The notes under the pieces: generated by a model
Told to the model about the DNA's origin: nothing
The model's input: the letters and a program-made list of their open reading frames with translations, nothing else
Database searches by the model: none
Position numbers and translations under genes: made by a program
Part shown: one piece after another, positions 45,209 to 53,862 of the stretch
Position numbering within the stretch: position 1 is the stretch's first letter
Layout: each line of letters begins with the position of its first letter
From: an uncultured Lachnospiraceae bacterium
GTDB lineage: Bacteria; Bacillota; Clostridia; Lachnospirales; Lachnospiraceae
Length of the DNA: 56,756 nt
Direction of reading: 5' to 3'
Assembly (NCBI GenBank): GCA_902760415.1
Contig: CACWGK010000005.1
Span: forward strand, 1 to 56,756

Positions 45209-46216
45209 TTACAGCATATGTGCACGTATATCATCGCCACTAAGTGGAGATAGAAGAGCAGGAGCAACATCGAATACTGTCTTAGCACCCTTATCGCCGG
45301 CCTGATTCATTCTATAAGCTGCTCTAGCGTAAGCTACAAGAACAGAACCAGTGAACTCAGGGTTAGAGTCGAGCTTGAGGCTGTACTCGATAACGTGAGT
45401 ATTAACCTTAGATGTTGTGCCGTCTGCATTTTCATTTCCACCTGTAGTACCTGAGTAGATAACAGAACCGCCGTGTGGAAGACCACTATGCTCAGCCTTC
45501 ATCTCTTCAGCTGAAATGAAATTAACAGTTGTATCGTAATCTGCAAAGTAGTTAGGCATTGTTACGATTTCCTTCTCGATGCGAGCCTTATCAGCACCTT
45601 CTTCAGCAACAACGTAGCATACTCGAGTGTGCTTATCACGAGTTGTAAGCTCTGGATTCTCACCAGCACGTACTTTATCAAGAGCTTCTGGAACAGGAAC
45701 TGTGTACTGACGAGCATCTACTACACCTTCGATACGTCTGATAGCATCAGAATGTCCCTGACTAACTCCCTTGCCCCAGAATGTATAATCCTTACCGCCT
45801 GGGAGAATGCTGTGTGCATAAAGACGATTAAGTGAGAACATACCAGGATCCCATCCGCATGAGATAATTCCAATCTTTCCAGCTTCCTTAGCTGCTGCAT
45901 CAACATTTGCAAAATGAGTAGGGATGTTTGCATGTGTGTCAAATGAATCGATAACATTGAAAAGCTTTGCATACTTAGGTGTCATCTCTGGAAGATCAGT
46001 AGCAGAACCACCACAGATTACAAGTACATCAATCTTATCAGTCATGTTAGCGAGATCATCAACGTGATACACATTTGCACCACTATCAACCTTAACTGTA
46101 GAAGGATCACGTCTAGAAAAAACACCAACGAGTTCCATATCGTTTGAAGCAATAACTGCTTTCTCAACACCGCGGCCAAGATTGCCATAGCCGAGAATAC
46201 CAATTCTTATACTCAT
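45209..46216 (-). CDS. ddh: meso-Diaminopimelate dehydrogenase
   Basis: A 335-residue NADP-dependent enzyme that makes meso-DAP directly from tetrahydrodipicolinate for peptidoglycan and lysine synthesis. N-terminal Rossmann motif IRIGILGYGNLGRGVE; VFSRRDP; IDSFDTHANIP; ISCGWDPGMFSLNR; TFWGKGVSQGHSDAIRRI; and the SGLPHGGSVIYSG substrate loop. The frame is open to 46285, but the start at 46216 has a GGAGG-type site (complement of 46225-46230) eight bases away. It is divergent from the adhesin gene. Confidence 0.96.
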   Translation of the reverse strand: MSIRIGILGYGNLGRGVEKAVIASNDMELVGVFSRRDPSTVKVDSGANVYHVDDLANMTDKIDVLVICGGSATDLPEMTPKYAKLFNVIDSFDTHANIPTHFANVDAAAKEAGKIGIISCGWDPGMFSLNRLYAHSILPGGKDYTFWGKGVSQGHSDAIRRIEGVVDARQYTVPVPEALDKVRAGENPELTTRDKHTRVCYVVAEEGADKARIEKEIVTMPNYFADYDTTVNFISAEEMKAEHSGLPHGGSVIYSGTTGGNENADGTTSKVNTHVIEYSLKLDSNPEFTGSVLVAYARAAYRMNQAGDKGAKTVFDVAPALLSPLSGDDIRAHML

Positions 46217-46256
46217 AACTAAAACCTCCATATATATCAATATAAAAACATCGATA

Positions 46257-46285
46257 ATTATAATATTAGTCGAAGTATCTTTCAA
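46257..46285 (-). promoter_or_regulatory. ddh promoter (minus strand)
   Basis: On the minus strand TTGAAA (46285-46280), 17-base spacer, TATAAT (46262-46257). The start codon lies about 40 bases downstream. Confidence 0.75.
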
Positions 46286-46304
46286 GTTATAGATTTATAA
46301 CTTG
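46283..46304. promoter_or_regulatory. 22-bp inverted repeat overlapping the ddh -35 box
   Basis: CAAGTTATA and TATAACTTG, nine-base arms with a GATT spacer. The repeat covers the ddh -35 and abuts a possible plus-strand promoter (TTTACA 46307-46312, 16 bases, TATAAA 46329-46334) for the adhesin. A dimeric regulator bound here could affect both directions. Confidence 0.55.
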
Positions 46305-46340
46305 AGTTTACATAGTTGATTAAAATAATATAAATCAAAA

Positions 46341-46678
46341 CTGCTAAAAAAAAGAGAAATAAAGAGACTTCAACAAAATATGGCGTTCAGTAGACTATTA
46401 TTTAAATATATGTTGTGGTATACATAATGTTATAAAATACATAAAAGAACAACACTTCTTTTGGTAAAAATGCACAAACGAGTTGTGCAACATAACGAAA
46501 ACATTTAGTTCACAGTGTTTTCACTTGAATTATGTAAATTGCGTTGCTAAACTGAATAAAATACCTAGTGGGATTGGGCGAGCTATGCCCTTAAACACTA
46601 GATATTTGAGTAATACATCTTATCAAAATCATCGGGGAAATGAAGGAGAGAGCGTTTCCTCAGAGGGGAGAAAGATCT
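46341..46678 (+). promoter_or_regulatory. Long structured 5' region of the large adhesin gene
   Basis: About 340 AT-rich bases with no convincing gene. Hairpins: TGCACAA/TTGTGCA (46471-46489); GAAAACA/TGTTTTC (46497-46522); and a nested stem CTAGTG/CACTAG with inner GGGC/GCCC separated by symmetric 5-base internal loops (46565-46601). Nearer the start, GGGGAAA may pair with TTTCCTC around a GGAGAG, close to the ribosome binding site. The nested stem has the look of a ligand- or protein-binding leader, but it matches no class I know. Confidence 0.5.
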
Positions 46679-49600
46679 ATGAAAATGAAAAACAAGATTT
46701 CTAGAAGGGTGTGGGCATTTTTACTTGTATTTGTTATGCTGGTTTCGTTGTTGCCTAGTAATCTTAAAGCTGTACAAGCTGAAGAAATTTCAAGTTACCC
46801 AGTAACAGTAAAGTTTTTTGATTATGACGGTACTACACCAGCGACAGATTATCCAAGTAGCGGACAGTATTATATCTTAGCTACTCTAACTTGGAAAAAT
46901 GATTCAGCAGATCTAGTTCATGTTGCAGGTGATGTTGCTGGTTATGGATTTGTAACGTTGAATAATGGATTTACATCCGCGGAAGCAACTTACAATATTG
47001 ATCATTTTTTTGTAAAAGATGAATCAACACAGATGTACGAATCAGTTACCAGAACACCTATGGCTTATGATAATAGTCTATATAATATCTCGACTCGAAT
47101 TTATAAAGCAAATGGTGGTGCGCCTGGTAATTATGATAATGGTACAGCATATAATTATTTGGCAAATGGGGATGATATAGTTGATGGATTTGCTTTCGTA
47201 ACAAATGATGGCTCAACTATTACGGCTAAGAAAGATTATACGCATAATTTGGTTATAAGATTTACTGCGGATAGTGATGTATCATTTAGTGAATCTGATA
47301 ATCTGTTTTTGTTGGTTGATATAGATCATCATAGTAGTGGACATACATATTATGTTCAAAATCTTGCGAATTCTTCGATAACAAAAAATAATCCGTTGGA
47401 TATTCGTATCACTGAATGGAAAGATCAAAATGGTACAGTTCTGTCAAATGAAAAGTATACGGGTAATGAACGTGATTTATCAGTAAAGCTTATAAAAACT
47501 TCTTCATCTAATCCAAATTTTACAGAATTGGTGAACGGTAGCTCTAGAACTATTTTAAAGGAAAATGATATTATAAAAGCTAATAAGATTCACTATGTCG
47601 GATTAGATAGTAATTTAAAGACTACTGATGATTCTAATAAGACGACAACAGAATATGATGTTATTAACTTTAATAAGATTATTGATGAGAACTACGACAA
47701 ATATACATTTCTTGATGTACTGGGTGCAGCAGTTAACTATGGACTGGTAGCAGATAGTATCACTCAGGAAAATCATAGTGAAACCAATCTTGTAACTAAT
47801 ACATTGGCTGGAAGTAATGATGGAGTTGAACCAGATCTCTCACTGGATAGTGATGGGAATCAGGCTCCTGGTGATTTTTATGTTGGTAATATAACTCCTA
47901 AATTAAAAATAGGTAAAAAGACACCGACTGCTTTAAATATTTATACACCTAGTACTAATTTCGATTCAATTGAAGATGATACAAATGGATATGTTAATAA
48001 GGTAGATACAAGTGCTAGTACCATTAGTACAATGATAAGTAATATGGTATCAAATATATCGACGTATTCAAATCTCATGATTTCTAAGGATAATATGGTT
48101 ACTCCAGTGACTTCTGGTTCAAAATGTGTTATTAACACTTTTGATTATCCGGATGATGCAGTCATTTATGTAGATGCAGATGATTATAGATCATATATTT
48201 CTGGAGATTCAAACTTAATATTAGAAAAAAAGAGAAACCAACTGATTGTATTTAACTTTAAAAACCAGTATCCTTCGACAGATAAATTAGTTATAGGAAA
48301 GACTGTAATAAGAGAACTAAATAATACTGGTGCTGTTGACAGAGAATATACAACAAATACATCTGGTTCTGGAGATTGGAATAATGCCTTAAATCGAACT
48401 GCTGATGAAGCAGCACAGCAAATTGTATGGAATCTTAAAAATGTTAGTAAATGTGAACCTGAAATAGCTGGAGGAATGTTTATTCAGCCAACGGCTGGTA
48501 CTGAATTGACACTTGGTCATACAACATGTGGATGGGGTGTCAGCGCTGGACATATAACTATGGGTAAAGATGGAGAGTTCCATTTTGTTTACAAGGGTGT
48601 AACAAGTTCAACTGCTAAGCCAAAAGGATCTATATCTATTTCAAAATCGCAGGTTGATAATCCAAGCAATGTAATAGATGATGATACATTATTTACATTT
48701 GTTGTAAGCTTTTCTCATAGTAACACTTCGGTTGATCTTTCTGGAATAAAGTATTTGCCATCTACAGCGAATGTTACTAAAGCTACAGATTCGTATACAT
48801 ATACGGTAAAAACTACAAAAGGAGCTGCTAACTCGGTTTCGTTTAGTGGATTACCAGATGGAACAAGTTATTCTGTAGAGGAGATAGTAACTGCTCCTTA
48901 TGTATTTAATAGTTGTACTCCATCAGAAGGTTCGGGAGCAACTGTTGATGCGAATAATAGTAAAAAATATACTGGTACTATAGATACATCTGTGACGGCG
49001 AAAAAAGATATATCTTTCAATTTCGTAAACGATATGAATGGTCCGGATGTTGATATCAGTAAGAAATCTGTTTCAGGTTCTGAAGTTGTTGGCGCTTCTA
49101 TAGAGATTACACGTACAGATGTTAATGATTTCAAGTTTACAGCTGCTAATGTAACATTTGGAGAGGGTGCTACAGATACTAACCAGACTGATCTTGAGGC
49201 AACGGGTGGTTCGTCGAAGATTTCTTTCAAGTCTGGAACAAAAGATACTGTATTACATAATCTTCCGGATGGAACATACAAGATGCATGAAGTGGTTGCA
49301 CCTGATGGATATCTGGTTGCTACTGATATTACATTTACTGTTGAAAATGGTGCTGTTGTAGCTTCAGGTACAAGTGTTAAGGCTGCTGTAACAGATGAAC
49401 AGGGTAATGTAACTAATAATGCTAAAGTTACAATGCTTGATGATGTTGCAGGTGATATTACAATTACAAAGAAACTTGTTGGTGCTAGCTTAAGTGATTT
49501 GGGTGACATCACATTTAAAGTTAAGTATCCTGATCAGTCTGAAAAAACAGTTACGCTTAATAGTACAACTGCTGAAACTTCTGAATGGAAATTAGTAAGT

Positions 49601-52600
49601 GGTTCATATGTACATACAATTAAGAATGTACCGACTGGGAATTATACTATTACCGAAGAGAATGCAGGGGCTAAAGGGAAGTATAGCTTAAAGAGTACAG
49701 TTTCTTTGCCAAGTAATAATACAGTAACAGTAGGTGCTTCAACTACTGGAAATATTACATTTACAAATACATATGATGAATCAGCTTCTCTTAAGGTAAG
49801 TAAAAGCTTTAGAGCAGATAGCGATCCTGTACCTAACGGAGATGCAGATAATAGAAATTATGAATTTACTTTAACGCTTAAAAACTCTGATGGAACGGCG
49901 TATGCAAATAAAGAAATTGGTTTACCGGTTGGTCCTTCTAATACATCAACAACAGATGCACAGGGTAAAGTGTCATTTAAACTTAAAAAGGATCAAAGTG
50001 TAACTATTACAGATATTCCTGTAGGAGTTAAATATACTGTAAGTGAAACTGTAGATAATAATGCTATAAAATACGGTTTTGGTTTTGCTTCTGAAACGCC
50101 TGAAAAGTCGATTGTAAGTGGAACAAATACTGTTGTAATGGAAAATACTTACAGTGAAAAGAAGACTAAGATAGTAGTTGAAAAGGAATGGAAAAATGAT
50201 GACATCAATGGTCGTCCTGCTAGTATATCAGTTCAACTAAAGAAGAATAGTTCAAATGAAGGAGCTGCTGTTACTCTAAATGAAGCAAATAATTGGACGA
50301 AAGAATGGTCTGATTTACCTGTTTATAGCTGTGATTCATCAGGTAAATGGACTGAGAATCAGTACTCTGTTGATGAGACAGCTGTTCCTGATGGATATGT
50401 AAAGACGGTGTCATCTAGTGATATAACAAATGGTAAAAAAATCACTATTACTAATACAAAGAGTGATGAAACGGTTGGTTCTCTTCAGATTACAAAAACA
50501 GTTAATGATGGTGATTCAACTAAGCAGGCTCCTGATGCTGCTGCAAAGTCATTTGAAATAGAAGTTACATTTAAGGATGGAACTACAGCTTATAGTAGCA
50601 AAGATATTAACTTAACAATTGGTTCTACTGCTAAGTCGGTTAAAACTAATGCGGATGGAAAGATTTCATTTGAATTAAAATCTGGTGAAACCGCTTTGTT
50701 AGGAAATATAAAAGACGGAGTTTCATATACTGTAAAGGAATCAACTATATCAACTGAAGATCAGAATCATGGCTATACATATGATAGTACAGCTGTAGGA
50801 AATGGTTATTCAGGCAGTGTGGATGCATCATCTGCTACTCCTTCTTCTGTAACAATAAAGAATACATATAATGAGAAAAAGGTATCTGTTACAGTAAATA
50901 AAGTATGGGATGATGAAAATGACAAGGCAAATGCCAGACCATCAAAGATAAGTGTTCAGTTGAAGAAAAATAATGTTGTTAGTGATACTGCTGAATTAAC
51001 AGCTACTGGCAACTGGACAAAGACATGGGATAATTTGCCAGAGTATACTTATTCTAGTGGTACTTGGACTCAGAATGTTTATACGGTTTCTGAGACTCAA
51101 GTTTCTAGATATAAAGAACCTGTTATCGAACAGCCTTCATATGTTAATACCAGTGCTAGTGGTGTAAAACAGTATACAGGAAATATTGTAAATAAAAAGG
51201 ATGTTGATAAAGGATATATTAAGCTTACTAAGACTATTGAAGGACCTGTAACAGATAATGACTTTGACAACTTAACATTTACAGTTAAGGAAAAGGGTTC
51301 TTCAGAGGCTGGAAAGACATATAAGTTTGGTGATTTTACAACAGTAACATCATCAACGGGTATTAAACGTGAACTTGTTATTGAAGTTGCAGATGTTACC
51401 AAGCAGTATGATGTGATAGAACATCTAACTGATGTTGATGGAACAAATGTTGAAGTTAAATACACTATTGGAACAGGCTCCGAAACAACGGCTGCTGTTT
51501 CGAATAAAGATGCAACAATATCTGGTGTTACTCCAAGTTTATCAAGAGATAATGCAACATCGGTATCAATTAGAAATATCTATACTAGTCAGCCTGTTAG
51601 CACAACTATTACTGCAAATAAGACTCTATCGGGAGAAACTCTTGCAGCAGGAAAGTTTAGCTTTAAATTAACAGAAACTACATCTGGAGCATCTTATACA
51701 GAAACAGTTACAAATGCGGCTAATGGAACAGTAACATTTTCAGATATTACTTATACAAAGGCTGGAGTATATACATATACTGTAGAAGAGGTAGGAAAGA
51801 CTGATACAGATAAGTATGAATATTCTGATAAAGTATATACAGTAACAGTAACTGTTACAAATACAAAAGGAGCTCTTAGTGTATCAAAGGCTTATTCTGA
51901 TGGATCGACATCCGTGAATGCTTTGGATTTTGTTAATACAAAGAAGGGTACTGCTCCTGATACTGGATATATTGATATTACAAAGACAATTAAGGGTGAT
52001 GTTACAGTTGAAGATTTATTAGGCCTTTCATTTACTGTTATTAAGGTTGGAGAAACAACTGGAAAAACATATACTCTAAAAGATGATTTTACAAGAAATG
52101 GAAAATCATTTACGCTAACTAATAAGATAGTGGCTAATGTAGGAGATAAGTACATAGTACAAGAAAACCTTGTGAAACTTAATGGTTTTACTGAATCAGT
52201 TTCTTATGAGATAACTGCTGGAGATGGTAATAAAACAGACGGAAAAGGCACAACAACAGGAGAGCTGAGCGTCGTTAAAGGCAAAACTACAACAGTTGCT
52301 TATGAAAATGATTATACTAAGACGCAAAATGTTTATAAGGTTCATATAAGTAAAATTGATGCTGTAAACAAGAAGGAAATTGCTGGGGCTAAGCTTGAGC
52401 TTTATGCAATTGATGCTAGAGGCAACAAGATTGTAGGTGGTTATGATAAAGAATGGATTTCTGAGGAATCAGTAAAGACATTTGATGACATTACTGCAGG
52501 TGATTATGCTATCAAGGAACTGGTTGCACCTACTGGATATGAATTAGTCGAGACATTATTTAAGTTTAGGGTATCATTTGATGCTTCTGGTAAAGCGAGT

Positions 52601-53557
52601 GTTACTTCTCTTGGAACAGATCTTCCTGGAAACTATGATTCTACAAAGGATTTGATAACGTTCGAAAATGATCCGATCAAAGTAACTGGTAAACTGTCAG
52701 TTCATGTGGTTGAGGAAAAGACAAATCGCGATGTTCCTGATGCTACAGTTCTTGTTGAAGCTCCTGATGGAACACAGAAGACATATAAGACCAATTCAAA
52801 AGGTGAAATCGTTGATGAAAATGGTAAGACACCTATTGATGTTGCTCCAGGAAAGTATAAGATAACTGTTACTCAGGTTCCTGAAGGATATGAGGTTACA
52901 GTTGGTGAAACAGCCGAAATAACAGTTCCAGAGAATGGAGAAGCTAGACATGAAGCAAAGATTCTTCCTAAATCTGGTGGATTAAAAGTAAAGGTTGTTG
53001 AAGAGGGAACTAATAGAGAGGTTCCAAATGCTACTGTTGAGATTGAGGCACCAAGTGGAACAACATTCCCTGATGGATCTACAAAGATTATTGTTACAAC
53101 GGACGAACATGGAAATGTTACAGGTTATAAGGATAAGAGTGGTAAGTTTATTGATCTTACAACTGGCCTTACACCTGGTGATTACAAGATTACAGTAACT
53201 AAGGTTCCTGAAGGATATAAGGTAACTACCGGAAAGACTGAAGTTGTTACAGTTAAGCCAGGTGAGGTTGCTGAACATCTTGCTCTTATCGGAACTGCAG
53301 AGAAGAAAGATGAGCAGACAACCGAGAAGACTACTGAGACAACAACTCAAAAGCCTTCAGATACACCTTCAACAGAGGTTAAGAAGCCTAATACGACTAC
53401 TACACCAAATGCTCCTTCAACACCTCAGAAAGATACAACGGTGGTTAACACGGGAGATAGCACAAATGTAGTACCGATCATAATAGTTATGATCATTTCA
53501 CTTATCGGAATCATCTTCCTTGTTAGTCGTAAGAGAAAGATGCGTTACGAGTACTAA
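46679..53557 (+). CDS. Giant sortase-anchored Cna_B/SpaA-type surface adhesin
   Basis: About 2292 residues. Signal peptide (cleavage near VQAEE); an N-terminal domain (~35-650) whose later part (NYGLVADSITQENHSETNLV, GGMFIQPTAGTELTLG, GWGVSAGH, GEFHFVYKG) is shared with the next gene and resembles choice-of-anchor A domains. Then about ten Ig-like/prealbumin-like modules follow: SpaA-type (VDISKKSVSGSEVVGASIEI; HISKIDAVNKKEIAGAKLEL), Cna_B-type (VVEKEWKNDDINGRPASISV; VTVNKVWDDENDKANARPSK), one FctA/Spy0128 pilin-type module (TITANKTLSGETLAAGKFSF), and two tandem carboxypeptidase-regulatory-like repeats (VVEEKTNRDVPDATV; VVEEGTNREVPNATV). These families form isopeptide bonds. A Thr-rich stalk leads to VVNTGDS, a span and RKRK, a variant cell-wall sorting signal. 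ATG 46679 follows AGGGGAG. No sortase is present nearby. Confidence 0.88.
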   Translation: MKMKNKISRRVWAFLLVFVMLVSLLPSNLKAVQAEEISSYPVTVKFFDYDGTTPATDYPSSGQYYILATLTWKNDSADLVHVAGDVAGYGFVTLNNGFTSAEATYNIDHFFVKDESTQMYESVTRTPMAYDNSLYNISTRIYKANGGAPGNYDNGTAYNYLANGDDIVDGFAFVTNDGSTITAKKDYTHNLVIRFTADSDVSFSESDNLFLLVDIDHHSSGHTYYVQNLANSSITKNNPLDIRITEWKDQNGTVLSNEKYTGNERDLSVKLIKTSSSNPNFTELVNGSSRTILKENDIIKANKIHYVGLDSNLKTTDDSNKTTTEYDVINFNKIIDENYDKYTFLDVLGAAVNYGLVADSITQENHSETNLVTNTLAGSNDGVEPDLSLDSDGNQAPGDFYVGNITPKLKIGKKTPTALNIYTPSTNFDSIEDDTNGYVNKVDTSASTISTMISNMVSNISTYSNLMISKDNMVTPVTSGSKCVINTFDYPDDAVIYVDADDYRSYISGDSNLILEKKRNQLIVFNFKNQYPSTDKLVIGKTVIRELNNTGAVDREYTTNTSGSGDWNNALNRTADEAAQQIVWNLKNVSKCEPEIAGGMFIQPTAGTELTLGHTTCGWGVSAGHITMGKDGEFHFVYKGVTSSTAKPKGSISISKSQVDNPSNVIDDDTLFTFVVSFSHSNTSVDLSGIKYLPSTANVTKATDSYTYTVKTTKGAANSVSFSGLPDGTSYSVEEIVTAPYVFNSCTPSEGSGATVDANNSKKYTGTIDTSVTAKKDISFNFVNDMNGPDVDISKKSVSGSEVVGASIEITRTDVNDFKFTAANVTFGEGATDTNQTDLEATGGSSKISFKSGTKDTVLHNLPDGTYKMHEVVAPDGYLVATDITFTVENGAVVASGTSVKAAVTDEQGNVTNNAKVTMLDDVAGDITITKKLVGASLSDLGDITFKVKYPDQSEKTVTLNSTTAETSEWKLVSGSYVHTIKNVPTGNYTITEENAGAKGKYSLKSTVSLPSNNTVTVGASTTGNITFTNTYDESASLKVSKSFRADSDPVPNGDADNRNYEFTLTLKNSDGTAYANKEIGLPVGPSNTSTTDAQGKVSFKLKKDQSVTITDIPVGVKYTVSETVDNNAIKYGFGFASETPEKSIVSGTNTVVMENTYSEKKTKIVVEKEWKNDDINGRPASISVQLKKNSSNEGAAVTLNEANNWTKEWSDLPVYSCDSSGKWTENQYSVDETAVPDGYVKTVSSSDITNGKKITITNTKSDETVGSLQITKTVNDGDSTKQAPDAAAKSFEIEVTFKDGTTAYSSKDINLTIGSTAKSVKTNADGKISFELKSGETALLGNIKDGVSYTVKESTISTEDQNHGYTYDSTAVGNGYSGSVDASSATPSSVTIKNTYNEKKVSVTVNKVWDDENDKANARPSKISVQLKKNNVVSDTAELTATGNWTKTWDNLPEYTYSSGTWTQNVYTVSETQVSRYKEPVIEQPSYVNTSASGVKQYTGNIVNKKDVDKGYIKLTKTIEGPVTDNDFDNLTFTVKEKGSSEAGKTYKFGDFTTVTSSTGIKRELVIEVADVTKQYDVIEHLTDVDGTNVEVKYTIGTGSETTAAVSNKDATISGVTPSLSRDNATSVSIRNIYTSQPVSTTITANKTLSGETLAAGKFSFKLTETTSGASYTETVTNAANGTVTFSDITYTKAGVYTYTVEEVGKTDTDKYEYSDKVYTVTVTVTNTKGALSVSKAYSDGSTSVNALDFVNTKKGTAPDTGYIDITKTIKGDVTVEDLLGLSFTVIKVGETTGKTYTLKDDFTRNGKSFTLTNKIVANVGDKYIVQENLVKLNGFTESVSYEITAGDGNKTDGKGTTTGELSVVKGKTTTVAYENDYTKTQNVYKVHISKIDAVNKKEIAGAKLELYAIDARGNKIVGGYDKEWISEESVKTFDDITAGDYAIKELVAPTGYELVETLFKFRVSFDASGKASVTSLGTDLPGNYDSTKDLITFENDPIKVTGKLSVHVVEEKTNRDVPDATVLVEAPDGTQKTYKTNSKGEIVDENGKTPIDVAPGKYKITVTQVPEGYEVTVGETAEITVPENGEARHEAKILPKSGGLKVKVVEEGTNREVPNATVEIEAPSGTTFPDGSTKIIVTTDEHGNVTGYKDKSGKFIDLTTGLTPGDYKITVTKVPEGYKVTTGKTEVVTVKPGEVAEHLALIGTAEKKDEQTTEKTTETTTQKPSDTPSTEVKKPNTTTTPNAPSTPQKDTTVVNTGDSTNVVPIIIVMIISLIGIIFLVSRKRKMRYEY

Positions 53558-53568
53558 AATGAATCAAA

Positions 53569-53604
53569 TAGTCGGAGGGACATAAGTCCTTCCGGCTATT
53601 TTTT
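53569..53604 (+). terminator. Intrinsic terminator after the first adhesin
   Basis: ATAGTCGGA-g-GGAC and GTCC-t-TCCGgCTAT around an ATAA loop, then TTTTTTT. Confidence 0.9.
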
Positions 53605-53862
53605 TGCGTCGAAAATACGTCATTTGTGTGTCTTTTCTGTGTATTAAATATCTGTCTTTTGTGGCATTTTCTATTATTTAATGGATGCTTTTTACCTTTT
53701 GTTGTGCAATGTCACGATTCTGTCATTTATTGCAAATAATTGCTTGTATTATAAAGGCTATCTTGTTAGACTAGACCATGTTGGTGCATTCTACGCACCA
53801 TGGGGAAAAGGAAGAATTAAAAGAATCTATATTACACTGTTTTTTTTGAGAGAGGTCTTGTT
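53605..53862 (+). promoter_or_regulatory. Intergenic leader of the second adhesin
   Basis: No gene is supported. A TATAAA (53750-53755) could be a -10, but a -35 at standard distance is weak. In the presumed leader a stem-loop GGTGC/GCACC with outer CCA(TG)/(CA)TGG pairing spans 53776-53803. A run of eight T and GAGAGAGG lead to the start at 53863. Confidence 0.45.

Noticed and set aside
46565-46601. c-di-GMP riboswitch in the adhesin leader
   Set aside because: The nested stem does not contain the conserved GEMM-I or class II sequences that I know; kept only as an unclassified element.
46483-46704. Open frame of 73 codons upstream of the large adhesin
   Set aside because: It runs through leader hairpins and the adhesin start in another frame, has no ribosome binding site and no protein-like pattern.
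48898-49512. 204-codon minus-strand frame inside the first adhesin
   Set aside because: It is antisense to well-defined SpaA/Cna_B modules; its Ser/Val/Thr-rich content mirrors the sense codons.
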